A stretch of DNA of 5,373 nucleotides, from positions 1 to 5,373 of the forward strand of contig JAAZDU010000307.1 in assembly GCA_012512665.1 (NCBI GenBank). Reading direction: 5' to 3'. Shown here one piece after another: positions 1 to 5,373 of the stretch. The notes beneath the pieces are model-generated. The model saw only the letters and a program-made list of their open reading frames with translations. It did not search any database and had not been told where the DNA came from. The position numbers and the translations under genes are program-made. Source of the stretch: Bacillota bacterium. GTDB taxonomy: Bacteria; Bacillota; Dethiobacteria; DTU022; JAAZDU01. The first letter of the stretch is position 1; each line of letters opens with the position of its first letter.

Positions 1-1003
1 CAATATTGTAGGTATGGCAGGCCTGCCAGGTGAGGTCAATAACAGCGGCAGCATTAAAATCATCGATCATGCGTCCAAGCAGCTCCATCCGGTAGGGATT
101 GGGGCTCATACAGGAACACGGGATGTTAAGATACTTTTCGGCCAGGGCCATAATAGGATCATCATTGTTTCTGTCAGTCCTCAGCTCCAGCGTCTTATAA
201 CCGGAGCAGTTTTCCATCGCTACAACTGTTGCCCCTAGCTCGTCCACCAGGCGGACAACCTTTTCCGAACCCAGGCCAACCGGACAACCTGTCAATAGAA
301 TGCGCGGTTTTTGTGCAGCCTCCGGCTCACTTTCCCTGGATTTCAGTTTGTTTTTCAATGCTTCCAGCATTTGTATTACTTCTTTCTTGTCATAACTAAA
401 GCCACTGGACCAGGTCATGGTTAATAAGGCAATTCCACTTAAGGGCGGCGGGGATAATTGGTTCAGGTCGCTAATTTCCTTTAATAATTTTTTCTCCTGG
501 TCTACCAGATCGATGGCTTCCCAGATATCTTCGTCCGTTATTGTTACCTCAAACTCTTCCTCGATACGGGTGCGGAGCTTTCTTATCTCCTCCACCCAAA
601 GATCAAAAGAAAAAGGGGATTTCTGGTGGGGGAGCTGCATGACATGGACGGGCTTTAGATCCTGCATAATTTCAAACATCTTTTTTTTCCCGTCACAGGT
701 GGTTTCTCCTACGATCAGATCGGAAAAAGCAAAGAATGGGCAGGTATCGGTTACGGCAAAACCATATGATGATTTAATTAAGGGACATAAATTTCGGGGT
801 AGGACTTCTTCCGCCGCCGGTATGGGTTTCTCCTGGGTTCCGCACAGACCTACCGGGATGGCCTCGGCAGCCAAAACCAGTTCTTGGGGGCAAAAGGTAC
901 AATAAATACCTACAACTTTCAAACCTTCTCTTTTTTCATCTAAAATTTTCTCCAGAGCTACCGAACGGATGTTAGCAAATTGATCTATATTGTTTTCTAC
1001 CAT
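1..1003 (-). CDS. yjiM: Double-cubane-cluster protein, YjiM/2-hydroxyacyl-CoA dehydratase D-component family (3' end outside window)
   Basis: Translating the minus strand from the ATG at 1003-1001 gives 334 uninterrupted codons that run off the left edge. Family members are usually about 380-430 residues, so the C-terminus is missing. Diagnostic stretches are VGIYCTFCPQEL (31-42), IPVGLCG (49-55), CPLIKSSYGFA (73-83) and ETTCDGKKKMFE (100-111), followed by a second Rossmann-like lobe starting near ILLTGCPVG (235-243). Cysteines at 35, 38, 54, 73, 88, 103, 240, 266, 296, 298 and 329 include the expected iron-sulfur ligands, though I cannot assign which is which. The family shares the fold of 2-hydroxyacyl-CoA dehydratase and benzoyl-CoA reductase subunits. 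The characterised Carboxydothermus member carries an Fe8S9 double-cubane cluster, is reduced by an ATP-hydrolysing HgdC-type activator, and reduces small molecules such as acetylene. Its physiological substrate is unknown. The protein should be cytoplasmic and oxygen-sensitive. It is divergent from the radical SAM gene and looks GC-richer than the plus-strand genes. The family call is firm; the reaction is not known. Confidence 0.9.
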   Translation of the reverse strand, partial: MVENNIDQFANIRSVALEKILDEKREGLKVVGIYCTFCPQELVLAAEAIPVGLCGTQEKPIPAAEEVLPRNLCPLIKSSYGFAVTDTCPFFAFSDLIVGETTCDGKKKMFEIMQDLKPVHVMQLPHQKSPFSFDLWVEEIRKLRTRIEEEFEVTITDEDIWEAIDLVDQEKKLLKEISDLNQLSPPPLSGIALLTMTWSSGFSYDKKEVIQMLEALKNKLKSRESEPEAAQKPRILLTGCPVGLGSEKVVRLVDELGATVVAMENCSGYKTLELRTDRNNDDPIMALAEKYLNIPCSCMSPNPYRMELLGRMIDDFNAAAVIDLTWQACHTYNI

Positions 1004-1007
1004 TTTT

Positions 1008-1016
1008 CCCCTCCTT
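1008..1016 (-). promoter_or_regulatory. Ribosome binding site of the yjiM-like gene
   Basis: On the minus strand AAGGAGGGG lies four bases upstream of the ATG at 1003-1001. It is a near-perfect Shine-Dalgarno sequence, and it fixes the start of the double-cubane protein. Confidence 0.85.
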
Positions 1017-1044
1017 AAAAAGCGTTTTGAAAACAACATAAGAA

Positions 1045-1073
1045 AAAGCGGGTTATTTATATTAGCCCGCTTT
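1045..1073. repeat. Inverted repeat around the yjiM -10 box (operator-like, or terminator-like hairpin)
   Basis: AAAGCGGG (1045-1052) is perfectly complementary to CCCGCTTT (1066-1073), with 13 bases between. In RNA the stem could extend by three pairs, including one G-U, leaving a seven-base loop. The central spacer contains the minus-strand -10 box. Read on the minus strand, the right edge is followed by TTTTTCTTAT, so it also resembles an intrinsic terminator. However, no minus-strand gene ends upstream of it and no plus-strand gene ends before it, so a pure terminator role has no obvious client. An operator overlapping the promoter is the more economical reading. Confidence 0.55.
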
Positions 1074-1084
1074 GATACTATCAA
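1056..1084 (-). promoter_or_regulatory. Probable sigma-A promoter of the yjiM-like gene
   Basis: Read on the minus strand, TTGATA (1084-1079) and TATAAA (1061-1056) are separated by exactly 17 bases. Each hexamer matches the sigma-70/sigma-A consensus at five of six positions. Transcription would start near 1049, giving a leader of about 45 bases before the ATG at 1003. This is the best promoter-like sequence seen in the window. The -10 box sits inside an inverted repeat (1045-1073) and the -35 box is half of a palindrome (1072-1084), which suggests control by a DNA-binding regulator. Confidence 0.6.
1072..1084. promoter_or_regulatory. Perfect 13-base palindrome over the yjiM -35 box
   Basis: TTGATACTATCAA is a perfect 6-1-6 palindrome whose right half, read on the minus strand, is the -35 hexamer. 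It resembles CRP/FNR-type half sites (TTGAT and ATCAA) but has three bases between them rather than the four of a canonical FNR box. It is therefore a candidate regulator site, not an identified FNR site. Confidence 0.35.
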
Positions 1085-1121
1085 GTAACGTGAAAAAATT
1101 CCAATAGATTATTTCTATAAA

Positions 1122-1145
1122 AATAAGGCCGAATATTCGCTTATT
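1122..1145. repeat. Imperfect palindrome in the divergent intergenic region
   Basis: The core CGAATATTCG (1130-1139) is a perfect 10-base palindrome. It is flanked by AATAAG (1122-1127) on the left and CTTATT (1140-1145) on the right, which are complementary apart from a two-base bulge (GC, 1128-1129). It lies between the two divergent genes, upstream of both sets of promoter candidates. It could be an operator or a weak hairpin; no regulator can be named from the sequence. Confidence 0.4.
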
Positions 1146-1154
1146 CTATTAAAT

Positions 1155-1183
1155 TTGTTTTGCGGTTAACGTGCCCTTATACA
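1155..1183 (+). promoter_or_regulatory. Candidate promoter for the radical SAM gene (distal)
   Basis: TTGTTT (1155-1160) and TATACA (1178-1183) are 17 bases apart, a plausible sigma-A promoter with a start near 1190. It would serve the radical SAM gene and the ATPase remnant behind it. The -35 is only moderate, and a second candidate exists at 1203-1230. Confidence 0.4.
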
Positions 1184-1202
1184 GCGATAATAGACGGTTC
1201 TA

Positions 1203-1230
1203 TTGACACCTCTTTTCAAAGTGATATGTT
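1203..1230 (+). promoter_or_regulatory. Candidate promoter overlapping the apparent start of the radical SAM gene (proximal)
   Basis: TTGACA (1203-1208) is an exact consensus -35 hexamer. TATGTT (1225-1230) lies 16 bases downstream and matches the -10 consensus at four of six positions. If this is the promoter, transcription starts near 1237. The TTG at 1203 is then not a start codon, and translation must begin further downstream than the longest open frame suggests. Confidence 0.35.
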
Positions 1231-2180
1231 TTTTGGGCAGACCTATCCGAGGGAATGAACCATTTACACAAGAGTATTTTGGCTTTAAAGTTATTAAAAT
1301 TCCTCTGCACGCTGGTTTTAGTTGCCCTAACAGGGACGGTACGCTTTCGACAAAAGGATGCTCTTTTTGCTACAACCCCAGCTTTAACCCCCTTTCCACT
1401 TTTGCACCATCTATTAAAGATCAGCTGAAAGAAGCTTTACCTGGTATTTTAAAAAAGAACGCCAGGGCCTTAGCCTATTTTCAGACCTATTCTAATACTT
1501 ATGGTGATGTTGAAGTTATTAAGAAGCTTTATATGGAATCACTTTCTCTTGAGGGCATCATTGGGCTTTCCGTTTCCACCAGGCCGGACTGTTTAGATAA
1601 TGCAGTGCTTGATTTTTTGCAACAATTGGCAGAGAAATACCATATTTGGTTAGAGCTGGGACTACAAACCGCTCATAATGAGACATTAAGACGCATTAAC
1701 CGCTGCCATACTGTTGAACATTTTGTTGATGCTGTGGAGCGAAGCCGCAAGAGGGGTATCTTCATCTGTGCACACCTTATCATAGGCCTTCCAGGCGAAA
1801 CAATAAAAGAAATGGAAGATACCATAAATTTTGTAAACAACATCGGAATTGATGGCCTTAAATTTCATCACCTGCAGGTAGTTAAAGGGACTGCTCTGGA
1901 AGATGAATACAAAAAAGGCCTGGTAAATACTTATTCCCAGGAAGACTACTTACAGGTTTTATGTCACCTTTTGGAATTAACAAACCCACGACTTATCCTG
2001 CACCGCCTTGTGGGGGAAGTTAGGGAAAAAAACTTATTAGTTGCTCCCCGCTGGACCTGGAGTAAAGGTACTTTTTATCAGATGCTAGAAAAAGAGTTAG
2101 TCAGGCGCTCCACATATCAGGGAGCAAAATATAACTACGACTATAGCCTAATACAAAAGTTTTCTGAAGCACTGCTATAG
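1203..2180 (+). CDS. yhcC: TIGR01212-family radical SAM protein (YhcC/YtqA-like)
   Basis: The open frame encodes up to 325 residues, close to the usual 300-330 of this family. The radical SAM cluster motif is the unusual, widely spaced CPNRDG...GCSFC, with cysteines at 41, 53 and 56 (C-x11-C-x2-C). Other family signatures are AYFQTYSNTYGDVE (91-104), STRPDCLD (125-132), WLELGLQTAHNETLRRINR (149-167), HLIIGLPGE (191-199), GLKFHHLQVVKGT (218-230) and LLVAPRW (278-284). These match E. coli YhcC and B. subtilis YtqA closely. Radical SAM enzymes cleave S-adenosylmethionine reductively at a 4Fe-4S cluster to make a 5'-deoxyadenosyl radical; the substrate of this subfamily is not established to my knowledge. 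The start is unsure: the only in-frame candidates near the N-terminus are TTG 1203, GTG 1221 and TTG 1233, and none has a Shine-Dalgarno sequence. Conserved sequence starts around residue 21 (FTQEYFGFKV). The ATPase remnant begins 18 bases after the stop. Confidence 0.9.
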   Translation: MTPLFKVICFLGRPIRGNEPFTQEYFGFKVIKIPLHAGFSCPNRDGTLSTKGCSFCYNPSFNPLSTFAPSIKDQLKEALPGILKKNARALAYFQTYSNTYGDVEVIKKLYMESLSLEGIIGLSVSTRPDCLDNAVLDFLQQLAEKYHIWLELGLQTAHNETLRRINRCHTVEHFVDAVERSRKRGIFICAHLIIGLPGETIKEMEDTINFVNNIGIDGLKFHHLQVVKGTALEDEYKKGLVNTYSQEDYLQVLCHLLELTNPRLILHRLVGEVREKNLLVAPRWTWSKGTFYQMLEKELVRRSTYQGAKYNYDYSLIQKFSEALL

Positions 2181-2189
2181 GGGGAGGAG
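2181..2189 (+). promoter_or_regulatory. Ribosome binding site of the DUF815 ATPase gene
   Basis: GGGGAGGAG directly follows the radical SAM stop codon. Its GGAGG core ends 11 bases before the ATG at 2199, slightly long but acceptable spacing. It supports that start and translational coupling with the gene upstream. Confidence 0.7.
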
Positions 2190-2198
2190 TAGCTGTTA

Positions 2199-3494
2199 AT
2201 GAATACTAAGGATAAGCAGGTTTGTGTTGACATAAAGAAATGCTGGGAAGATTTAGCAGAGGGTTTTTTTATTTTAAAGAACTTGGAGAAAGACCGCGGT
2301 TTTAAAGTTTTTGCCAAAATACTGGAAGCAATAATTGAGAAAGATGTTAATAAAGCTATCTACCATTATAAAAAATTGTTTTATCTCCTGGCAGCTTATA
2401 CTGAAAATGCAAGAGGGGTCATAGTTGGTGATGCCTGGCAAAATTATCTGCTAGATCGCCTCATTAAAGATCTTAACACATTTAGTGTTAAAGCCTCTCA
2501 GGCTCCCTTGGCTTTCATGGGTAATTCTCTTCGGAGGGCATTCCAGGAGGATTTGTGCTTATTGGAAAGATTTTTTCAACTGGACAGTAAAAAAATAATT
2601 GGAGCTATTCATGGTATTGTAAAAGAAAAAAAGGGGAAAGAAATAATTTCTTTAAAGGAGTTAGCTTCTTTGTCTGCGCACTTGAATAAAATCCCTGATG
2701 AAAAGGATTTTTATGAATTAAAACTTTTTTTCTTTAATCTAAAGGACTGGCATAAAGCACTAAAAGTGCTGGCAGATTATTATTATAAAAACGGCGCTGG
2801 TTTCTGGGGAGAATACTGGGCTTTCCGTTGGGAGGTAATAAATGGTAAAGGGAAATTAAGAGGGTTACCTATCCTGACCCCGTAAAAGATGAAAGTATTA
2901 TTGGGTACGAAGACCAAAAAAGAGTTATTAAAAAGAACACCGAAAGCTTCCTGGCTGGCTTGAGGGCAAACAATATTTTACTCTATGGGGAAAGGGGGAC
3001 AGGTAAATCATCTACTGTAAAATCCCTTCTTTCTCTGTATGGGCCTGTTTGTTGACGATCTCTCATTTGAGGAAGATGAAATTTCTTATAAAGAATTTAA
3101 AGGGTTGTTGGAAGGTGGCTTGGAAAGCAGGCCTCAAAATGTTGTGGTTTATGCTACCACCAACCGCAGGCATCTGGTGAGGGAGTTTTTCAAAGATCAG
3201 CAAGAACTTTCAGCGCTTGAAGATGAAATACGCATGGGAGATACGGTGCAGGAGAAATTATCTTTGGCTGATAGGTTTGGCATTACCCTTTTTTTCCCTA
3301 CCCCGACTCAGGAAGAGTTTTTAACTATGGTTGAAAAAATGGCAAAAGAAATGGAGATAAATATGCCACTACCTCTATTAAGGCAGAAGGCCCTTGCCTG
3401 GGAAAAATGGCAAAATAGCAGATCAGGCAGGACCGCCAGACAGTTTATAGACTATCTAGTTGGACATCATGGTGAAGAACTAGATGTTAATTAA
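2199..3494 (+). pseudogene. DUF815-family AAA+ ATPase, broken by two frame changes and an internal deletion
   Basis: Three consecutive pieces add up to one DUF815 protein, a family of about 420-450 residues. Piece 1 (2199-2885, 228 residues) is the helical N-terminal region ending around GFWGEYWAFRWEV. Piece 2 (open from 2849, stop at 3053-3055) lies in another frame and reads YPDPVKDESIIGYEDQ, NTESFLAGLRANNILLY and Walker A GERGTGKS (2987-3010). Piece 3 (to 3494) returns to the first frame with Walker B LFVDD (3045-3059), LLEGGLESRPQNVVVYATTNRRH, KLSLADRFG and SGRTARQFIDYL. The first break, near 2849-2882, fits loss of one base. The second, near 3030-3050, changes frame and also lacks roughly 30-35 residues normally found between the Walker A helix and Walker B (the GLRLIEV region). 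The ATG at 3039 has no ribosome binding site. DUF815 proteins are AAA+ ATPases of unknown cellular role. Family identity is firm. Inactivation is likely unless the sequence contains assembly errors. Confidence 0.8.
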
Positions 3495-3526
3495 TTCGCT
3501 TTTATCTTTTCTGCCTTTCACTTTAG

Positions 3527-3535
3527 TGCTAGAAT
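3527..3535 (+). promoter_or_regulatory. Candidate extended -10 promoter of nrdD
   Basis: TGCTAGAAT (3527-3535) fits the extended -10 form TGnTAnnnT, with TAGAAT matching the -10 consensus at five of six positions. No clear -35 hexamer is seen 16-18 bases upstream. Transcription would start near 3542, leaving a leader of about 54 bases. I found no convincing NrdR-box pair in the gap 3495-3595, and no strong terminator for the upstream unit. Confidence 0.35.
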
Positions 3536-3580
3536 AAGATAAGTGGTTTACAACAGAATTTAACAAAAGAGATTTTTTCT

Positions 3581-3590
3581 GAAGGAGCGG
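3581..3590 (+). promoter_or_regulatory. Ribosome binding site of nrdD
   Basis: GAAGGAGCGG contains a strong AAGGAG core ending eight bases before the ATG at 3596, which fixes the NrdD start. Confidence 0.85.
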
Positions 3591-3595
3591 ATAAA

Positions 3596-5373
3596 ATGCC
3601 TGATAAAATCATAAAAAGAGACGGCCGCGTTGTATCTTTTGACCAGGAAAGAATTATTAATGCAATTTTTAAGGCGGCAAAGGCAGTAGGTGGGGCAGAT
3701 AGGCTTTTAGCAGCCAATCTTTCTGGTCAAGTTGTTACTATTCTTGATGAAAAATTTTCCAATAAAATACCTACAGTTGAAGATGTCCAGGATGTGGTAG
3801 AAAAGGTCTTAATTGAAAATGGACATGCTAAAACTGCAAAAGCATATATTCTGTACCGCAAGCAGCACGAGGAGTTAAGGGATATTAAGAATTTGCTTTT
3901 AAATGCAGAAAATATGTTTAAAGAATACCTGGATGGTCAAGATTGGAAGATAAAGGAAAATAGCAATATGAATTATTCACTACAGGGCCTTAATAATCAC
4001 GTTATTTCCTCAGTTACTTCAAAATACTGGTTAGAAAAAATATACCCGGAAGAAATTAAAGATGCCCATTTGAAAGGGGATTTCCACATACACGACTTAG
4101 GCCTTTTGGCACCTTATTGCTGTGGATGGGATCTTTTTGACCTGCTTATGCATGGTTTTGCTGGGGTAGCACAAAAAGTAGAGAGCGCCCCTCCCAAGCA
4201 TTTTCGTACAGCTCTGGGGCAAATAGTAAACTTCTTTTTTACACTTCAGGGCGAGGCAGCTGGTGCGCAGGCTCTGGCCAATTTTGATACTTATCTTGCT
4301 CCTTTTATATATTATGATAACCTTTCCTACAAAGAAGTAAAGCAAGCCCTTCAGGAATTTGTTTTTAATATAAATGTGCCTACCCGGGTTGGTTTTCAGA
4401 CTCCGTTTGTTAATATTACTATGGACGTTACAGTTTCACCCGTGCTGGCTGACCAGCCTGTTGTAGTAGGAGGCAAATACCAGAAAAAAAGGTACGCTGA
4501 TTTTCAGAAGGAAATGAATATCTTAAATGAAGCTTTTTGTGATGTGATGATGGATGGGGATGCAAGAGGCCGTATTTACACCTTTCCTATACCAACTTAT
4601 AATATTACAAAAGATTTCCAGTGGGAGAGCCCAGTTGTAGAAAAAATAATGCAAATGACTTCCAGATACGGCATACCGTATTTTGCTAACTTTGTTAACT
4701 CTGATCTTTCTCCCGAGGATGTGCGCAGTATGTGCTGCCGCCTGAGGCTTGATAACAGGGAGCTCAGGCGCAGGGGGGGAGGACTTTTTGGAGCAAACCC
4801 CCTCACGGGTTCTATCGGCGTTGTTACCATTAATATGCCCAGGATTGGCTTTCTTGCTTCTTCAGAAAAGGATTTTTTCCGAAGAACAGGCGACTTGATG
4901 GAACTAGCCAAAGAAAGCCTGCTACTAAAAAGGGAAGTATTAGAAAAAATGACTCAATTAGGCCTCTACCCATATTCACGTCATTATTTAAGAGTTGTTA
5001 AAGATAGGTTTGGTAGCTACTGGCATAATCATTTTAACACTATTGGCCTTGTTGGTGTAAACGAGGCGCTAGAGAACTTTTTGGGAGTTGATATAGGTTC
5101 TGATGAAGGCCAAAAGTTTGCCAAAAAACTTCTTAACTTTATGCGTGAAAACTTATTGCGTTTCCAGGAGGAGACAGGGCAGCTTTTTAATTTGGAAGCG
5201 ACACCTGCCGAAGGCACAGCTTACCGGTTGGCTAAACTGGATAAAGAGCATTACCCTTCAATCATAACTGCTGGTCAAAAAGAACCATACTATACAAACT
5301 CAACCCAGCTGCCAGCCAATTATACAGACGATGTCTTTGAAGCGCTACAGCTTCAAGAGCCACTTCAAACCAG
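3596..5373 (+). CDS. nrdD: Anaerobic (class III) ribonucleoside-triphosphate reductase, catalytic subunit (3' end outside window)
   Basis: 592 complete codons stay open to the right edge; class III enzymes are usually around 650-780 residues. NrdD reduces ribonucleoside triphosphates to dNTPs in the absence of oxygen, using a glycyl radical installed by the radical SAM activase NrdG and, in most members, formate as reductant. Residues 4-92 (IIKRDGRVVSF through AKAYILYRKQHEE) form an N-terminal ATP-cone, the allosteric on/off domain. Family signatures in the catalytic barrel are GDFHIHDLG (161-169), PYCCGWDL (173-180), NINVPTRVGFQTPF (258-271), YTFPIPTYNIT (328-338), MCCRLRLD (379-386), GGGLFGANPLTGSIG (394-408) and TINMPRIGFL (411-420). 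One cysteine of the pair 380/381 is the expected thiyl-radical residue. The C-terminal glycyl-radical loop and zinc-binding cysteines lie beyond the window, as would any nrdG. There is no internal stop or frameshift, in contrast to the ATPase upstream. Confidence 0.97.
   Translation, partial: MPDKIIKRDGRVVSFDQERIINAIFKAAKAVGGADRLLAANLSGQVVTILDEKFSNKIPTVEDVQDVVEKVLIENGHAKTAKAYILYRKQHEELRDIKNLLLNAENMFKEYLDGQDWKIKENSNMNYSLQGLNNHVISSVTSKYWLEKIYPEEIKDAHLKGDFHIHDLGLLAPYCCGWDLFDLLMHGFAGVAQKVESAPPKHFRTALGQIVNFFFTLQGEAAGAQALANFDTYLAPFIYYDNLSYKEVKQALQEFVFNINVPTRVGFQTPFVNITMDVTVSPVLADQPVVVGGKYQKKRYADFQKEMNILNEAFCDVMMDGDARGRIYTFPIPTYNITKDFQWESPVVEKIMQMTSRYGIPYFANFVNSDLSPEDVRSMCCRLRLDNRELRRRGGGLFGANPLTGSIGVVTINMPRIGFLASSEKDFFRRTGDLMELAKESLLLKREVLEKMTQLGLYPYSRHYLRVVKDRFGSYWHNHFNTIGLVGVNEALENFLGVDIGSDEGQKFAKKLLNFMRENLLRFQEETGQLFNLEATPAEGTAYRLAKLDKEHYPSIITAGQKEPYYTNSTQLPANYTDDVFEALQLQEPLQT

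Noticed and set aside
14..238. Plus-strand open frame of 74 codons
   Set aside because: It is antisense to the well-conserved coding frame of the yjiM-like gene and has no ribosome binding site or recognisable product.
417..905. Plus-strand open frame of 162 codons
   Set aside because: It lies wholly opposite the double-cubane protein frame; its serine-rich, low-complexity translation has no family resemblance.
1023..1033. Short palindrome GTTTTGAAAAC in the yjiM leader
   Set aside because: Five-base A/T-rich arms are expected by chance in this composition and it does not overlap a key site.
2868..2890. Programmed -1 frameshift to rescue the DUF815 protein at the CCCCG run before the TAA
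   Set aside because: A single tRNA slip from CCG to CCC could give the correct next frame, but the second break and the missing residues further on would still leave the protein defective. There is no clear slippery heptamer or downstream stimulator.
3039..3494. Independent small gene starting at the ATG at 3039
   Set aside because: It has no ribosome binding site, and it begins right at the Walker B strand of a DUF815 domain, so it is the tail of the broken ATPase rather than a separate gene.
3551..3582. Hairpin upstream of the nrdD ribosome binding site (CAGAA pairing with TTCTG)
   Set aside because: Only five pairs with a long A/T-rich loop; too weak to call a terminator, riboswitch or translation control element.
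4097..5217. Minus-strand open frames at 4097-4345, 4597-4911 and 5029-5217
   Set aside because: All lie opposite the continuous nrdD frame, which has family motifs throughout, so they are shadows.

Overview
The window reads as a piece of chromosome from a strictly or mainly anaerobic, low-to-moderate-GC Firmicute, most likely of the class Clostridia. Three things suggest this: strong AAGGAGG-type ribosome binding sites, A/T-rich codon use in the plus-strand genes, and the gene content. That content is a double-cubane-cluster protein of the 2-hydroxyacyl-CoA dehydratase family, a YhcC/YtqA radical SAM protein, a DUF815 AAA+ ATPase, and an oxygen-sensitive class III ribonucleotide reductase. 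The genus cannot be read from the sequence. No mobile element, tRNA, rRNA or CRISPR array is visible.

Layout. Positions 1-1003 (minus strand) hold the N-terminal 334 codons of a YjiM-like double-cubane-cluster protein; its C-terminus lies outside the window. About 200 bases of divergent intergenic DNA follow (1004-1202). They contain a near-consensus minus-strand promoter (TTGATA, 17 bases, TATAAA) for the yjiM-like gene. Its -10 box lies in the centre of a GC-rich inverted repeat, and its -35 box is half of a perfect 13-base palindrome. The region also holds a further imperfect palindrome and plus-strand promoter candidates.

Positions 1203-2180 (plus) encode the YhcC/YtqA-family radical SAM protein, with an unclear translation start. 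Eighteen bases further, 2199-3494 carries a DUF815-type AAA+ ATPase that appears broken. Its reading frame shifts once just before the ATPase core. It shifts again between Walker A and Walker B, where roughly 30-35 conserved residues also seem to be missing. After an intergenic gap of about 100 bases, nrdD (anaerobic ribonucleoside-triphosphate reductase) starts at 3596 with a good ribosome binding site and runs off the right end after 592 codons.

The yjiM-like gene is divergently transcribed and appears to have its own regulated promoter. The radical SAM gene and the ATPase remnant look like one transcription unit. nrdD probably has its own extended -10 promoter and supplies dNTPs for anaerobic growth. 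The activators expected for the two oxygen-sensitive enzymes (an HgdC-type ATPase for the double-cubane protein, NrdG for NrdD) are not in the window. I found no convincing undescribed system. The best leads are the yjiM promoter/operator architecture, the decayed ATPase, and the unresolved start of the radical SAM gene.
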